Assembly (NCBI GenBank): GCA_026646875.1
Contig: JAPKHL010000001.1
Span: forward strand, 54,234 to 118,233
Origin: Rhodocyclaceae bacterium
GTDB taxonomy: Bacteria; Pseudomonadota; Gammaproteobacteria; Burkholderiales; Rhodocyclaceae
Reading direction: 5' to 3'
DNA: 64,000 bases
Of this stretch, positions 33,142 to 42,717 are shown in pieces; position 1 is the stretch's first letter; every line of letters starts with the position of its first letter. Under the pieces are notes generated by a model. It worked only from the letters and a program-made list of their open reading frames with translations, did no database searches and had not been told where the DNA came from. A program made the position numbers and the translations under genes.

Positions 33142-35538
33142 CTACTTGCCGTGCCAGTAGCGCGGGGCGCGGCGGCGCTCGGCGGCCAACGCCAGCGTCG
33201 GGCCGAGATCGACCCGCAGCGCGCCGTCGCGGTCGGTCCGCCAGACCTCGGCGGCGCCGATCCGCTCCAGCACCGCCGGATGCGGATGCCCGAAGCGGTT
33301 GCGGTAGCCGGCCGAGAACAGCACCGCGCGCGGCGCCACGGCGGCGATGAACGGCGCCGTGCTCGAGGAGCGGCTGCCATGATGGGCGGCCAGCAGCACG
33401 CTCGCGCGCAGCGGCTGTCCGCTGGCGATCAGCTGCCGCTCCTGCGCCGCCTCGATGTCGCCGGTGAGCAGGACGCTGCCCGCCGCGTTGCCGATCCACA
33501 GCACGCAGCTCTGCTGATTGGCCGGGCGCGCCGGCGGCGCGGGCCGTTCCGGATCGTCCGCCGGCGGATGCAGGAGAGCGAAGCGCACGCCGTCCCACGT
33601 CCACGCCTGCCCGGCGGCGCAGCGCTCGCCCGGCAGCTCGGCCGGCGTCAGCGAGGAAACGATGCGGGCCACCGGCAGCGCCGCGCGCACCGACTCGACC
33701 CCGCCGGCATGGTCGCTGTCACGATGCGAGACGACCAGCGTGTCGAGCGCGCGCACGCCGGTGGCGCGCAGGAAGGGCACCACGACGCGCTCGCCGGCGT
33801 CGGCCTCCGGCCCGTAGCGCGGGCCGGCGTCGTAAAGCAGGGTGTGCCGCGCGGTGCGCACCACCACCGCCAGTCCGTGCCCGACATCGAGCACATCGAC
33901 CCAGGCCGCGCCGTCGGGCGGCCGCGAGGCGGGCCAGAGCAAGGCGGACAGCAGCGGACAGACCCCCAGCCAGCGGGCCGGAAAGCCGCGCGGCAGCAAC
34001 AGCCACAGCGCCCCGGCGAAGGCGGCCAGCAGCACCGGCCAGGGCGCCGCCGCCTGCTCCCAGAGCGGCCAGCCGGCCAGCGCCTCGATGCCCCGCATCA
34101 AGCCGGCGAGCAGGGCGTGCGCGATGCCGGCCAGCGGCGCCCAGGGCAGCAGCGCGAACAGCAACGCCAGCGGCGTGATCAGGAAACTGACGACGGGGAT
34201 GGCCAGCGCGTTGGCCAGCGGCGAGACCAGCGAGAACTGCTGGAACAGCAGCAGCAGGACCGGCAGCGTGCCGAGCGTCACCGCCCACTGCGCCACCCCC
34301 CAGCGGTGCAGCGCGGCACGCCAGCCGCGCGCGCCGCCGGGCGCGCTGGCGGCGTGAAAAAGCACGGCGACGGCGATGAACGACAGCCAGAACCCGGGCG
34401 CCAGCACCGCCCAGGGATCGGGCAGCAGCACCGCCAGCAGAGCCAGCGCCAGGGTGCGCGAGGCGCCCGGACTGCGGCCGGTCCACAGGGCCAGGGCCAC
34501 CACGCCGAGCATGTACAGCGTGCGCTGCGTCGGCACGCCGAAGCCGGCCAGCAGCGCGTAGGCGAGCGCCGCCAGCGCCCCGGCGGCGACGGCGGCGCGC
34601 TGCGCGGGCAGGCGCAGCGCGAGCGCTTCGCTGCGGCGCCAGAGGGCGCCGGCCAGCCCCGCAAACAGTGCCGCGATCATCGTCACGTGCAGGCCCGAGA
34701 TGCTCATCAGGTGCGTGATTCCGGTCTGCCGGAATACCCGCCATTGCGCCGGCGTGATGGCGCGCTGGTCGCCGACCGCCAGCGCCACCAGCACGCCGGC
34801 GTACTCGCCATCCGGCAGCGCCTCGAGGAAATCGCGGCGCACCGCGTCGCGCAGCCGCTCGATCAGCGTGGCCGGCCGCACCACGAAATCGTCGAGCCGC
34901 CGCGCCCCCTGCGGCCGCACATGGCCGGTGGCGCGCACCCCGCGCTCGAGCAGCCAGGCCTCGTAGTCGAATCCGTGCGGATTGGCGCTGCCGTGCGGCC
35001 GCTTCAGGCGCACCACCAGCCGCCAGCGCTCGCCCGGGCGCAGCAACGGAACGCTCGCGGCCCCGGCCTCCGCATCGGCAGCCTCCGCTGCCTCGCGCCC
35101 CCGGTACCAGGACAGCAGCAGGCGCGCCGGCACCCGCGCGCCGGCCGTCTCCACCGACTCCACGGCCAGGGTGAAACGTTCCCCGCGCGACAGCGCCTGC
35201 GGCAGATCGGCGACGATGCCGGTCAAGGCGATGTCGCGCCCCTCCCACTCGGCCGGCAGGGCATCGGCCAGCCGCCCGTGCGCCAGCAAGGCCGCCCAGC
35301 AGAAGCCGAACACGGCACAGGCCAGCCCCGCCGCCGCCCGCCGCCATGCCGCGCGTATCGTTACCCTCGGCCCCCCCGCATCGCCCGCCCCAGCGCGGCG
35401 ATGCGGCAAGCACGCCGACAGCAGCCCCGCACCCACCGCGGCCGAGGCCAGCGCCCCCAGCCACGCCATGTCCGGCAACCCGGCCTGCCACTGCAGGAAC
35501 AGGATGCCAAGCGTGAAGGCAAGCACGTTCAGGCGCAT
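33142..35538 (-). CDS. comEC: ComEC/Rec2 DNA-uptake channel protein
   Basis: 798 residues. N-terminal membrane region with DUF4131, then the competence domain (FRQTGITHLMSISGLHVTMI, a hallmark) with many helices about 225-520, then a metallo-beta-lactamase-like domain near 555-760 (LDVGHGLAVVVRTARHTLLY and SHRDSDHAGGVESV with metal ligands). It conducts single-stranded DNA across the inner membrane during natural transformation, together with type IV pilus machinery not seen here. The ATG at 35538 gives a typical hydrophobic N-terminus. Confidence 0.93.
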   Translation of the reverse strand: MRLNVLAFTLGILFLQWQAGLPDMAWLGALASAAVGAGLLSACLPHRRAGAGDAGGPRVTIRAAWRRAAAGLACAVFGFCWAALLAHGRLADALPAEWEGRDIALTGIVADLPQALSRGERFTLAVESVETAGARVPARLLLSWYRGREAAEAADAEAGAASVPLLRPGERWRLVVRLKRPHGSANPHGFDYEAWLLERGVRATGHVRPQGARRLDDFVVRPATLIERLRDAVRRDFLEALPDGEYAGVLVALAVGDQRAITPAQWRVFRQTGITHLMSISGLHVTMIAALFAGLAGALWRRSEALALRLPAQRAAVAAGALAALAYALLAGFGVPTQRTLYMLGVVALALWTGRSPGASRTLALALLAVLLPDPWAVLAPGFWLSFIAVAVLFHAASAPGGARGWRAALHRWGVAQWAVTLGTLPVLLLLFQQFSLVSPLANALAIPVVSFLITPLALLFALLPWAPLAGIAHALLAGLMRGIEALAGWPLWEQAAAPWPVLLAAFAGALWLLLPRGFPARWLGVCPLLSALLWPASRPPDGAAWVDVLDVGHGLAVVVRTARHTLLYDAGPRYGPEADAGERVVVPFLRATGVRALDTLVVSHRDSDHAGGVESVRAALPVARIVSSLTPAELPGERCAAGQAWTWDGVRFALLHPPADDPERPAPPARPANQQSCVLWIGNAAGSVLLTGDIEAAQERQLIASGQPLRASVLLAAHHGSRSSSTAPFIAAVAPRAVLFSAGYRNRFGHPHPAVLERIGAAEVWRTDRDGALRVDLGPTLALAAERRRAPRYWHGK

Positions 35539-35553
35539 GGCGGGTCGGGAAGA

Positions 35554-36303
35554 TCAGCGGAGCACAGCGGAAAGCTCCAGCACCCCGACCAGCGAGGCGC
35601 CACCGACGAGATAGAGCAGCGGGCCATCCCAGGTATGCGGCGAAACGGCCTCGGCCAGCGTCATGCTTGGCGGCACGATGAGCAGGGCAAGCAGTAGCTG
35701 GGTTTCGGTAAGGTGCGCACGCAGGACGATCACGGCAAGGATGGCGCTGAGAAACACACAGGCGCTTCCTTCCAGACTGCGCGTGTAGCGCCGGCCGGTG
35801 AACAAGGCATGGACACGGTATGTGTGTCTGCCAAAGCGCACGCCCACCGGTTCGGCCAGCCCGTCGCCGATACCGGCGACGAGGACAGCGATGTAGATCA
35901 GCGCCGGCTTCCCGTAACGGGACAGCCAGAAAACGACCAGCACGATGACCAGATACGTGACCACAACCTGCGTGGACACCCAGAGAAGGGTGAATGGACG
36001 ATCCTCGGGCCGGTCGATGGCGGCATAGGCGGTGGCGAGAAAGGGCAATCGCATGCGCAGCGGCCGAATGAAGGTCACAATGCAGAGCAGGAAGATCAGG
36101 CCACTCAGCATCGTGGTCGTGATCGAGGCTTGGTAGGGCAGGTGATCGGCGAGAAGCAGCGGGAAGAAGAAGAGAATGAAGTGAAAGATCTTCCGCGTGT
36201 AATTCACCCGGATGCCATGATCGACGACCCAGCGCCCAAGCAGGTAGGCAGAGCCATAGAGCACCAGCACCCTGAGGATTTCGTTGAGCCAGTAGTTTTC
36301 CAT
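35554..36303 (-). CDS. Dolichol/phytol-kinase-like (SEC59/VTE5-type) membrane protein
   Basis: 249 residues with about seven hydrophobic segments. RKIFHFILFFFPLLL, VAGIGDGLAEPVGVRFGRHT and SLEGSACVFLSAIL resemble the CTP-dependent isoprenoid-alcohol kinases and phosphatidate cytidylyltransferases, whose conserved GD and EG motifs bind nucleotide. The product is probably a lipid-phosphate metabolising enzyme, but the substrate is not known. Base composition is visibly lower in GC than comEC beside it. It lies 15 bp before comEC in the same direction. Confidence 0.72.
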   Translation of the reverse strand: MENYWLNEILRVLVLYGSAYLLGRWVVDHGIRVNYTRKIFHFILFFFPLLLADHLPYQASITTTMLSGLIFLLCIVTFIRPLRMRLPFLATAYAAIDRPEDRPFTLLWVSTQVVVTYLVIVLVVFWLSRYGKPALIYIAVLVAGIGDGLAEPVGVRFGRHTYRVHALFTGRRYTRSLEGSACVFLSAILAVIVLRAHLTETQLLLALLIVPPSMTLAEAVSPHTWDGPLLYLVGGASLVGVLELSAVLR

Positions 36304-36322
36304 TCCTTGTCGCCGGCGCGGC

Positions 36323-36724
36323 TCAGGCCTTGAAGGCGGCCTTGAACCCGGGCGAGGGTTCGCGCGGGGAGTAGAGGTAGAGCGTCAGGCCGTTGGGATC
36401 CTCGACGGCGAATCCCCGGTCGCCCCACGGGTGGTCCTCGAGAGGCATGACGGGCACCAGGCCGGCGGCGGTGAGAGCGGCGAATTCGGCGTCGACATCG
36501 ACGACGTCGATGTTGCAGGTCAGCCCGGCGGGGTTGCAGGCCGGCTGACCGGGCTGTGGCGCCATGAACTGCAGCGCGGCGCCCTGCCCCGCCCCACCCA
36601 GTTCGAGGCTGACGTACCAGCCACAGTCGAAGACGACCCGCGCGGCGAAGTGGCGGACGTAGAAATCGCGGGAGGCTTCGACCGCGGGGGTGACGATGCA
36701 GGGGGACAGCGAACGGGCATGCAT
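36323..36724 (-). CDS. VOC-family (glyoxalase/bleomycin-resistance fold) protein
   Basis: 133 residues. SLSPCIVTPAVEASRDFYVRHF opens a beta-alpha-beta-beta-beta module and GDRGFAVEDPNGLTLYLYSPRE closes the second, as in VOC proteins. The metal ligands are not certain: Glu and Asp in the final strand are present, His is not obvious. Substrate unknown. It lies 19 bp from the downstream dolichol-kinase-like gene on the same strand. Confidence 0.85.
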   Translation of the reverse strand: MHARSLSPCIVTPAVEASRDFYVRHFAARVVFDCGWYVSLELGGAGQGAALQFMAPQPGQPACNPAGLTCNIDVVDVDAEFAALTAAGLVPVMPLEDHPWGDRGFAVEDPNGLTLYLYSPREPSPGFKAAFKA

Positions 36725-36858
36725 GGGGCGCTCCGGAAGACGGCACGGGAAAGAAAAACCCGTTCATCATGCCGCGCGACCTTGTCGCGATCAAGCCATG
36801 GGCATATTCTGCCGGGCCCGGGCATGGCATCGCCGGTGCGCTCGGCTAAACTTCCGCC

Positions 36859-37391
36859 ATGCGCAAACTCTTCCGCACCTACCTGCCCGGCCATGCGGCG
36901 GTCAGCGGCAATCGCTGGCTGGCGCCGTTCTCGCGCACGCTGCTGCATCCGCGCCTGTGGCACCTCAACCGGCGCTCGGCGGCCGGCTGATTCCGGGGCC
37001 CTTCCAGATGCTCGGCGCGGCGCTGGCCTGCCTGATCTTCCGGGTCAACCTGCCGCTGGCGCTCCTCACCACGCTCTATACCAATCCGCTGACCATCGTG
37101 CCGCTGTATCTGCTGGCGTTCGAGCTCGGGCAGCTGCTGCCGGGCGTCGGCGGCCATTTCGTGGCGCCGCCGGAGCTGGCCCTGGCCGGGGTGCTCGATC
37201 CGGCCCGGCTGGGCGCGTGGCTGATGGCGTTGCTGGCCTGGATGACGGAACTGGGCCGTCCCCTCTTTTTCGGCCTGCTGATGCTCGCCAGCCTGCTGGC
37301 GGGCGGCGGCTATCTCGTCGTGCGCGGCCTCTGGCGGCTGTATCTGGTGCGCGCCTGGCACGCGCGGCGCGGACACGGCGGACGCCCGTGA
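36859..37391 (+). pseudogene. DUF2062 membrane protein gene broken by a small deletion
   Basis: The first frame reads MRKLFRTYLPGHAAVSGNRW to HPRLWHLNRRSAAG and then a TGA at 36988. The family continues in another frame from LIPGPFQMLGAALACLIFRV to the stop at 37391. Intact DUF2062 proteins have about ten extra residues of the type GVAVGLFxG between RRS.A and LIPGP. They are missing here, so the likeliest event is loss of about 28 or 31 bp, which also shifts the frame. The start at 36859 fits the family. DUF2062 is a small membrane protein family of unknown role. Real mutation or assembly error cannot be separated here. Confidence 0.75.
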
Positions 37392-37412
37392 GCGGGCATC
37401 CGCCGGGGATGC

Positions 37413-39454
37413 TCAGGCGACCTTGAAGCGGCGCACCTCGGCTTCGAGACGCTCCGAAAGCTCCTCGAGCTGCGCGGCGGTAGCGGCGTTCTCCGCCACG
37501 GCGGCGCTGTTTTCCTCGGCCATCTGGGCGATGCGCTCGACGTTCTTGGCGATCTCCATGCTGGCCGCGCTCTGTTCGCGCAGGGCGGTGGAAATCTCGC
37601 CGACCGTCTCGACCACCTGGCCCGCGCCGCCCTCGATCTCGGCGATCGAACCGCCGGCCCGGGTGGCCAGGGTGACGCCCTGATTCACGCGCTCGACACG
37701 CCCTGATTCACGCGCTCGACACCCTCGGTCATGCTGTTCACGGCGTTCTGCGTGCCGTTCTGGATGGCGACGATCATCTCGGAGATTTCCTGGGTCGACT
37801 TGGCGGTGCGCTCGGCGAGCTTGCGCACCTCGTCGGCCACCACCGCGAAGCCGCGGCCGGATTCGCCGGCACGGGCGGCCTCGATGGCGGCGTTGAGCGC
37901 CAGCAGATTGGTCTGGTCGGCGATTTCCTTGATCACGTTGACGATCGCCGAGATCTGCTCGGAACGCTGGCCGAGCTCGTCGATGATCGCCGCCGACTTG
38001 CGCACCACCTCGGCGATCAACTCGATCTCGCGCACCACGGTTCCCACCACGCGGCCGCCCTCGGCCGAGAGCTCGCCGGCATGGCGGGAAATCTGGTTGG
38101 CGCTCTGCGCGTTGGTGGCGATGTGGTCGATGCCGACCGTCATCTGCTCGACGGCGGCCGCCATCGAGGAGGCGGCCTCGCTCTGCTGCTCGGTGCTGCG
38201 CGTGATCTGCGCGGACGATTCGGACAGCCGCTTGGTCGCCTCATAGACGTGGTCGGTGCCGCCCTGCACGTTGCGGATCAGGTTGCGGAAGGCATCGGCC
38301 ATCTCGTTGAAGCTGTCGGCCACCCGCATGAGCTCGTCGCGCGTGCCAAGGTCGATGCGCACGCTGAGATCGCCGGTGGCCATCACGTGGGCGCCGCGCG
38401 CCAGCTCGGTGATGCTGTTGATGGTCGTGTAGTAGGCGCCGACCGTGAAGTAGCCGACGATGGACAGCACCAGGATGGTCACGCCGAGGCTCAGGTAAAG
38501 GTTGTCGTGGGCCTTCTCGACCCGGCGCGCGACCAGCGTCTCGAGCGCGGGATAGAGGGTCTCGAACATCTGCGCGTAGCCCTTGTCGATGGCCTCGGTG
38601 GTCATGGCGAAATAGGCGGCGGGCTCGGTCGCGAAGGTGCCGATGAAGATGTCCTCGACGATCAGCGTCGACAGCTTCTCGGTGTTCTCGCGCATCTCGC
38701 GCGCGGTGGTGTCGAGCGCGGCCTTCATGCCCGGGTTGTAGCGCGCCGTCTTCTCCACGTTGTAGCCGAGCGCGGTCACGGCCGAGCGCAGTTCGGCGAG
38801 CAGGGCCGTCATGTCCACCTGTTGCTGCTGCAGCAGCTGCTTCTTCGAGAGCACCCCGGTGCCCATGGCGCGCAGGCGCCCGAGCCGCTCGAGGGCGGTC
38901 GGCATCTTGCCGATCGCGGTGTCGATCAGGTACATCGAATCGATGTCCGGATCGTTGGTCAGCGCGTACTCATCGGCCATCGCCACCTGCAGGATCAGCA
39001 CCTCGTCGATCAGTCGGGTGTGCGCGGCGAAGTTCTCGGTCGCCACCAGGTTCATGCCGTCGGCGGCCAGATCCTTCCAGGACTTGCGCACGCGCTGCCA
39101 GGCCTCGCCCTCGACCAGCGCGGGCGGCATGTGCGGCGCCAGGGCCTGCAGTGCCTCACCGACCTCCCGCTCCTTGGCGACGCGCCGGTCCTTCATCGCC
39201 GCGTTGCCGTTGAGCACGCCGGACGACAGCCCGCGATGCTGCTGCAGGGACTGCACGAGGCGCGAGGCCGGCTTCATCGCCGCCACGCCGCGCAACTCGG
39301 TCTCGGACTTGCGGATCACCCCGTCGAGGACGGTGAACAGGTTGAACAGCAGCACGCCGATCGCCACCAGGGACAGCGCGCCCATCACCGCGAACTTGCG
39401 GGTGTAGCTGAGCCGGTTCATCAGGGCCACGGCGGGAGCGAAGAGTGCCTGCAT
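37413..39454 (-). pseudogene. Methyl-accepting chemotaxis protein gene, frameshifted near its 3' end
   Basis: A chemoreceptor: TM1 (about 22-45), a long periplasmic domain containing [16 protein letters not shown] (NIT/SiaA-like), TM2 near 345-365, HAMP, then the signalling hairpin ([40 protein letters not shown]). Codon 589 is followed by an early TGA at 37685. A 23-bp tandem duplication (37676-37721) moves the last 80 or so residues (EIEGGAGQVVETVGEISTAL onward) into another frame ending at 37413. Removing one copy restores one ORF of about 670 codons. The truncated product keeps TM and HAMP but lacks part of the methylation helix. Start 39454 has GGAG ten bases upstream. Confidence 0.85.
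37676..37721. repeat. 23-bp perfect tandem duplication inside the chemoreceptor gene
   Basis: Two identical 23-bp copies, 37676-37698 and 37699-37721, each starting CGCCCTGATTCACGCG on the plus strand. The unit length is not a multiple of three and creates the frameshift. Confidence 0.97.
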
Positions 39455-39552
39455 TGATTTGATTCTCCGAAAACCCGGCAAACCGGGGTAAACGTATCTT
39501 TTCACAAACGCCCGCCGCGACCGAGCGACGGCGATCAAGCGAATTGCTGCCG

Positions 39553-40248
39553 CTATACGGAATCCTGATCGATGCGACCGTCGCGCAGGGTCAGCACCCG
39601 CTCGGCGCGCGCCGCCAGCGCCAGATCGTGGGTGACGATCACGAAGCTGGTGCGATGCGCGCGATTGAGCGCCAGCATCAGCTCGAACACGCTCTCCGCC
39701 GTCTGCCGGTCGAGATTCCCGGTCGGCTCGTCGGCCAGCACGCAGGCCGGCTCGGTGACCAGGGCGCGCGCGATCGCCGCCCGCTGCCGCTCGCCGCCGG
39801 AAAGCTCGGCCGGCGTGTGCGACAGACGGTGGCCGAGCCCGACCTCGCCGAGCATCGCCGCCGCCCGGCGCTCCGCCTCGGCGCGCGGAACGCGGCGAAT
39901 CAGCAGCGGCATGGCGACGTTCTCCAGCGCCGTGAATTCCGGCAGCAGGTGGTGGAACTGATAGACGAAACCGAGGTGACGATTGCGCCACAGCCCGCGT
40001 TCGCGCTCATTGACTCCGGTCAAATCGCGCCCCATCAGCTCGACGGTCCCGCCGCTGGCGGCGTCGAGCCCGCCGAGCAGGTGCAACAGCGTGCTCTTGC
40101 CCGAGCCGGAAGCACCGACGATGGCCACCCGCTCGCCGGCCACCACGTCCAGATCGATGCCGGCGAGCACCGGCACCGCCAGGCTGCCCTGGCGATAGGT
40201 CTTGGCCAGCCCGCGCGCGCGCAGGACGAGTTCCGCGGACTCACTCAT
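39553..40248 (-). CDS. lolD: LolD, lipoprotein-releasing ABC transporter ATPase
   Basis: 231 residues. Walker [11 protein letters not shown]-loop [20 protein letters not shown] (a LolD signature), [15 protein letters not shown] and Walker [13 protein letters not shown]. It powers release of outer-membrane lipoproteins from the inner membrane to LolA. ATG 40248 overlaps the LolC/E gene end by 8 bp, so the two are coupled. The track's start at 40317 is not needed. Confidence 0.94.
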   Translation of the reverse strand: MSESAELVLRARGLAKTYRQGSLAVPVLAGIDLDVVAGERVAIVGASGSGKSTLLHLLGGLDAASGGTVELMGRDLTGVNERERGLWRNRHLGFVYQFHHLLPEFTALENVAMPLLIRRVPRAEAERRAAAMLGEVGLGHRLSHTPAELSGGERQRAAIARALVTEPACVLADEPTGNLDRQTAESVFELMLALNRAHRTSFVIVTHDLALAARAERVLTLRDGRIDQDSV

Positions 40249-41488
40249 AGCGCAGCGCCTCCGCCGGATTGGTGCGCGAGGCGCGCCAGCTCGGATAGAG
40301 CGTGGCGCCGAGCGCAAGCACGAAGGCCACGCCGGTGATGGTGGTCACGTCCCCCCACTGCAACTCGGAAGGCAGCGCGGAGATGTAATAGACCTCCTTG
40401 GCGAGGAACTGCGTGCCGAGCAGGCGCTCGATGAAGGGCACCACCACATCGACGTTGAGCGCCAGCGCGACGCCGCCGGCGACGCCGAGTGCAAGACCGA
40501 TGCAGCCGATCAGGGTGCCCTGCACCATGAACACCGCCATGATGCTGCCCGGACTGGCGCCCAGGGTGCGCAGGATGGCGATGTCGGCCTGCTTGTCGGT
40601 GACCGCCATGACCAGCGTGGACACCACGTTGAAGGCGGCGACCGCGACGATCAGCGAGAGGATGATGAACATCATGTTCTTTTCGATCTGCACCGCCCGG
40701 AAGAAATTGGCATGGCTGCGCGTCCAGTCGCTGATGAAGGCCTCGACATCGATGCGCGCGGCCAGCTCGCGCGCCACCCGCGGCGCCGCGAACAGCTCGT
40801 CGAGCTTGAGGCGCACGCCGGAAACGCGGTCGTCCATGCGGTACAGGCGCTGCGCGTCCTCCAGGCGGATCAGCGCGAGGCCGCTGTCGTACTCGTACAT
40901 GCCGACCTCGAACAGCCCGACCACGGTGAAAGTCTTCAGGCGCGGCACCACGCCGGCCGGCGTCACCACGCCCTGCGGCGCGATCAGCGTCACCTTGTCG
41001 CCGACGAAGACGCCGAGCGCGCGCGCCAGCTCGCTGCCGAGGACGATGTTGAAACCGTCCGGCGTCAGCGCGTCGAGGCTGCCGCTCTTCATGTGCGGGC
41101 GGAAATCGGCGACCTTGTCCTCGAGATCGGGCAGGATGCCGCGCACCAGCGCGCCACGCACCGACTGTCCGTAGGAAAGCATGCCCTGCGCCTGCACGAA
41201 GGGCGCCGCGCCGGTCACCCGCGGATGCTGCTCCGCCTGCGCCGCCACCCGCGCCCAGTCGGGCATCTCGCCCTGCGCGCCGCTGATCTGCACATGCGAG
41301 ACGACGGCGAGGATGCGGCTGCGCAGCTCGGTCTGGAAACCGTTCATCACGGACAGCACGACGATCAGCGCGGCGACGCCGAGCGCGATGCCCAGCATGG
41401 AGATCAGCGAAATGAAGGAAATGAAGTGGTTGCGCCGCTTGGCGCGGGTATAGCGCAAACCGATCAGGAGTTCGTAGGGCAGGGCCAT
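40241..41488 (-). CDS. lolC: LolC/LolE-type lipoprotein-releasing permease
   Basis: 415 residues with the FtsX/MacB topology: TM1 ([20 protein letters not shown]), a large periplasmic domain, and three TMs at the end ([20 protein letters not shown], then about 320-340 and 375-400). The C-terminal [19 protein letters not shown] is typical. Betaproteobacteria usually have one LolC/E hybrid forming a homodimer. It works with LolD in lipoprotein sorting. The ORF-track start far upstream is artefact; ATG 41488 begins [20 protein letters not shown]. Confidence 0.93.
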   Translation of the reverse strand: MALPYELLIGLRYTRAKRRNHFISFISLISMLGIALGVAALIVVLSVMNGFQTELRSRILAVVSHVQISGAQGEMPDWARVAAQAEQHPRVTGAAPFVQAQGMLSYGQSVRGALVRGILPDLEDKVADFRPHMKSGSLDALTPDGFNIVLGSELARALGVFVGDKVTLIAPQGVVTPAGVVPRLKTFTVVGLFEVGMYEYDSGLALIRLEDAQRLYRMDDRVSGVRLKLDELFAAPRVARELAARIDVEAFISDWTRSHANFFRAVQIEKNMMFIILSLIVAVAAFNVVSTLVMAVTDKQADIAILRTLGASPGSIMAVFMVQGTLIGCIGLALGVAGGVALALNVDVVVPFIERLLGTQFLAKEVYYISALPSELQWGDVTTITGVAFVLALGATLYPSWRASRTNPAEALRYE

Positions 41489-41644
41489 CGGCGGCAGGAT
41501 TCGGGCGGCAGGGGCGGCAGGAAGAAGGCGCGGAACGCCGGCAAGCACGGGCCCGACAGCGTCACGACCCGCCGGACCGGCAAAGGCGCCATGGTACACT
41601 GTTTGCGCCTCACTTCTCTCCCCCGCACGCCCGCCGGAAGCCCC

Positions 41645-42709
41645 ATGCAGCTCACCCTCCTCGTCCCGGAACTGGTCTGGCCGGAACCCGGCGACCGCCA
41701 GACACTGGACGCCGTGCGCTGCCCGGCGCTGACCACCCTGCTCGCGCGCGGCCACCTGGCCCGGCGCCCGCCGCAATCGCTCGAGGCGACGCTGGCCGAC
41801 GCCTTCGGCCTGCCGCCCGGCGCTCCCTACGGCGCCTACCGCCTGCTCGGCGAAGCGCGGCGCCCGGAGACGGCCGACGCCAGCGCCTGCTGGCTCTGCG
41901 CCGACCCGGTGCACCTGCGCTTCCACCAGGAGCGGATCATCCTCGCCGACGGCAGCCGGCTGGAAATCGCCACCGCCGAGGCCGAAGCGCTGGCCGCCGA
42001 GCTCAACCGCTGGTTCGGCGACGTCGGCACCTTCCACGTCGCCAGCGCCGAACGCTGGTACCTGCGGCTTGCCGACGCCGCGCGCCTGGAAGATTTCGAC
42101 GTTCCGCCGCTGTCCGCCGTCGCCGGCCGCCGGGTCGAGCGGCTGCTGCCGGAAACCGCGCGCACCGGCTGGCTGCGCCGGCTGCTCAACGAAGCGCAGA
42201 TGGTCATGCACGGCCACGCGGTGAACGCCGGCCGCAACGCCGACGGCCGCCCCCCGATCAACAGCCTGTGGCTGTGGGGTGCCGGCGCCCTGCCCGCCGC
42301 CGCGCCCGGCACGGCCCCCTTCGACAGCGTCTGGAGCACGCACCCGCTGGCCCTCGGGCTGGCCCGCGCGCACCGCCTGCCAGCACACCCGCCCGCCGCC
42401 GGCCTGGCCGACCTGCGCGCTGCCGGCGATGCCGGCGAGCGCCCGCTGGTGCTGCTCGACGACCTGCTCGGCCCGGTGCACTACGAGGACGGCGACGCCT
42501 ACGCCGCCGCGCTCGCCGCCCTCGAGACACGCTGGTTCGCCCCCGCCCGCGCCGCGCTGGCCAGCGGCCGGCTGCGGCGCCTGCGCATCCTCGCCACCAC
42601 CGCCTACGCCCTGCTCGACTGGCAGGGCGGCCGCCTCGATCCGTGGCGCTTCTGGCAACGCCCGCAACCCCTCGCCGCGCTGGCCGAACGGCTGGCCCGG
42701 GAAGCCTGA
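41645..42709 (+). CDS. RpfE-like / phosphoglycerate-mutase-like alkaline-phosphatase-superfamily protein
   Basis: 354 residues, cytoplasmic. The gene sits directly before recJ, as rpfE-type regulators and apgM-like proteins do in Betaproteobacteria and Xanthomonas. The sequence contains a repeated pattern of LWLWGAGALP and PLVLLDDLLGPVHYEDGDAY that is characteristic of this group. Metal-binding residues of a true phosphoglycerate mutase are not evident, and a biochemical activity is not established. Divergent from lolC with 156 bp between starts. Confidence 0.72.
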   Translation: MQLTLLVPELVWPEPGDRQTLDAVRCPALTTLLARGHLARRPPQSLEATLADAFGLPPGAPYGAYRLLGEARRPETADASACWLCADPVHLRFHQERIILADGSRLEIATAEAEALAAELNRWFGDVGTFHVASAERWYLRLADAARLEDFDVPPLSAVAGRRVERLLPETARTGWLRRLLNEAQMVMHGHAVNAGRNADGRPPINSLWLWGAGALPAAAPGTAPFDSVWSTHPLALGLARAHRLPAHPPAAGLADLRAAGDAGERPLVLLDDLLGPVHYEDGDAYAAALAALETRWFAPARAALASGRLRRLRILATTAYALLDWQGGRLDPWRFWQRPQPLAALAERLAREA

Positions 42710-42717
42710 GTCCCGCC

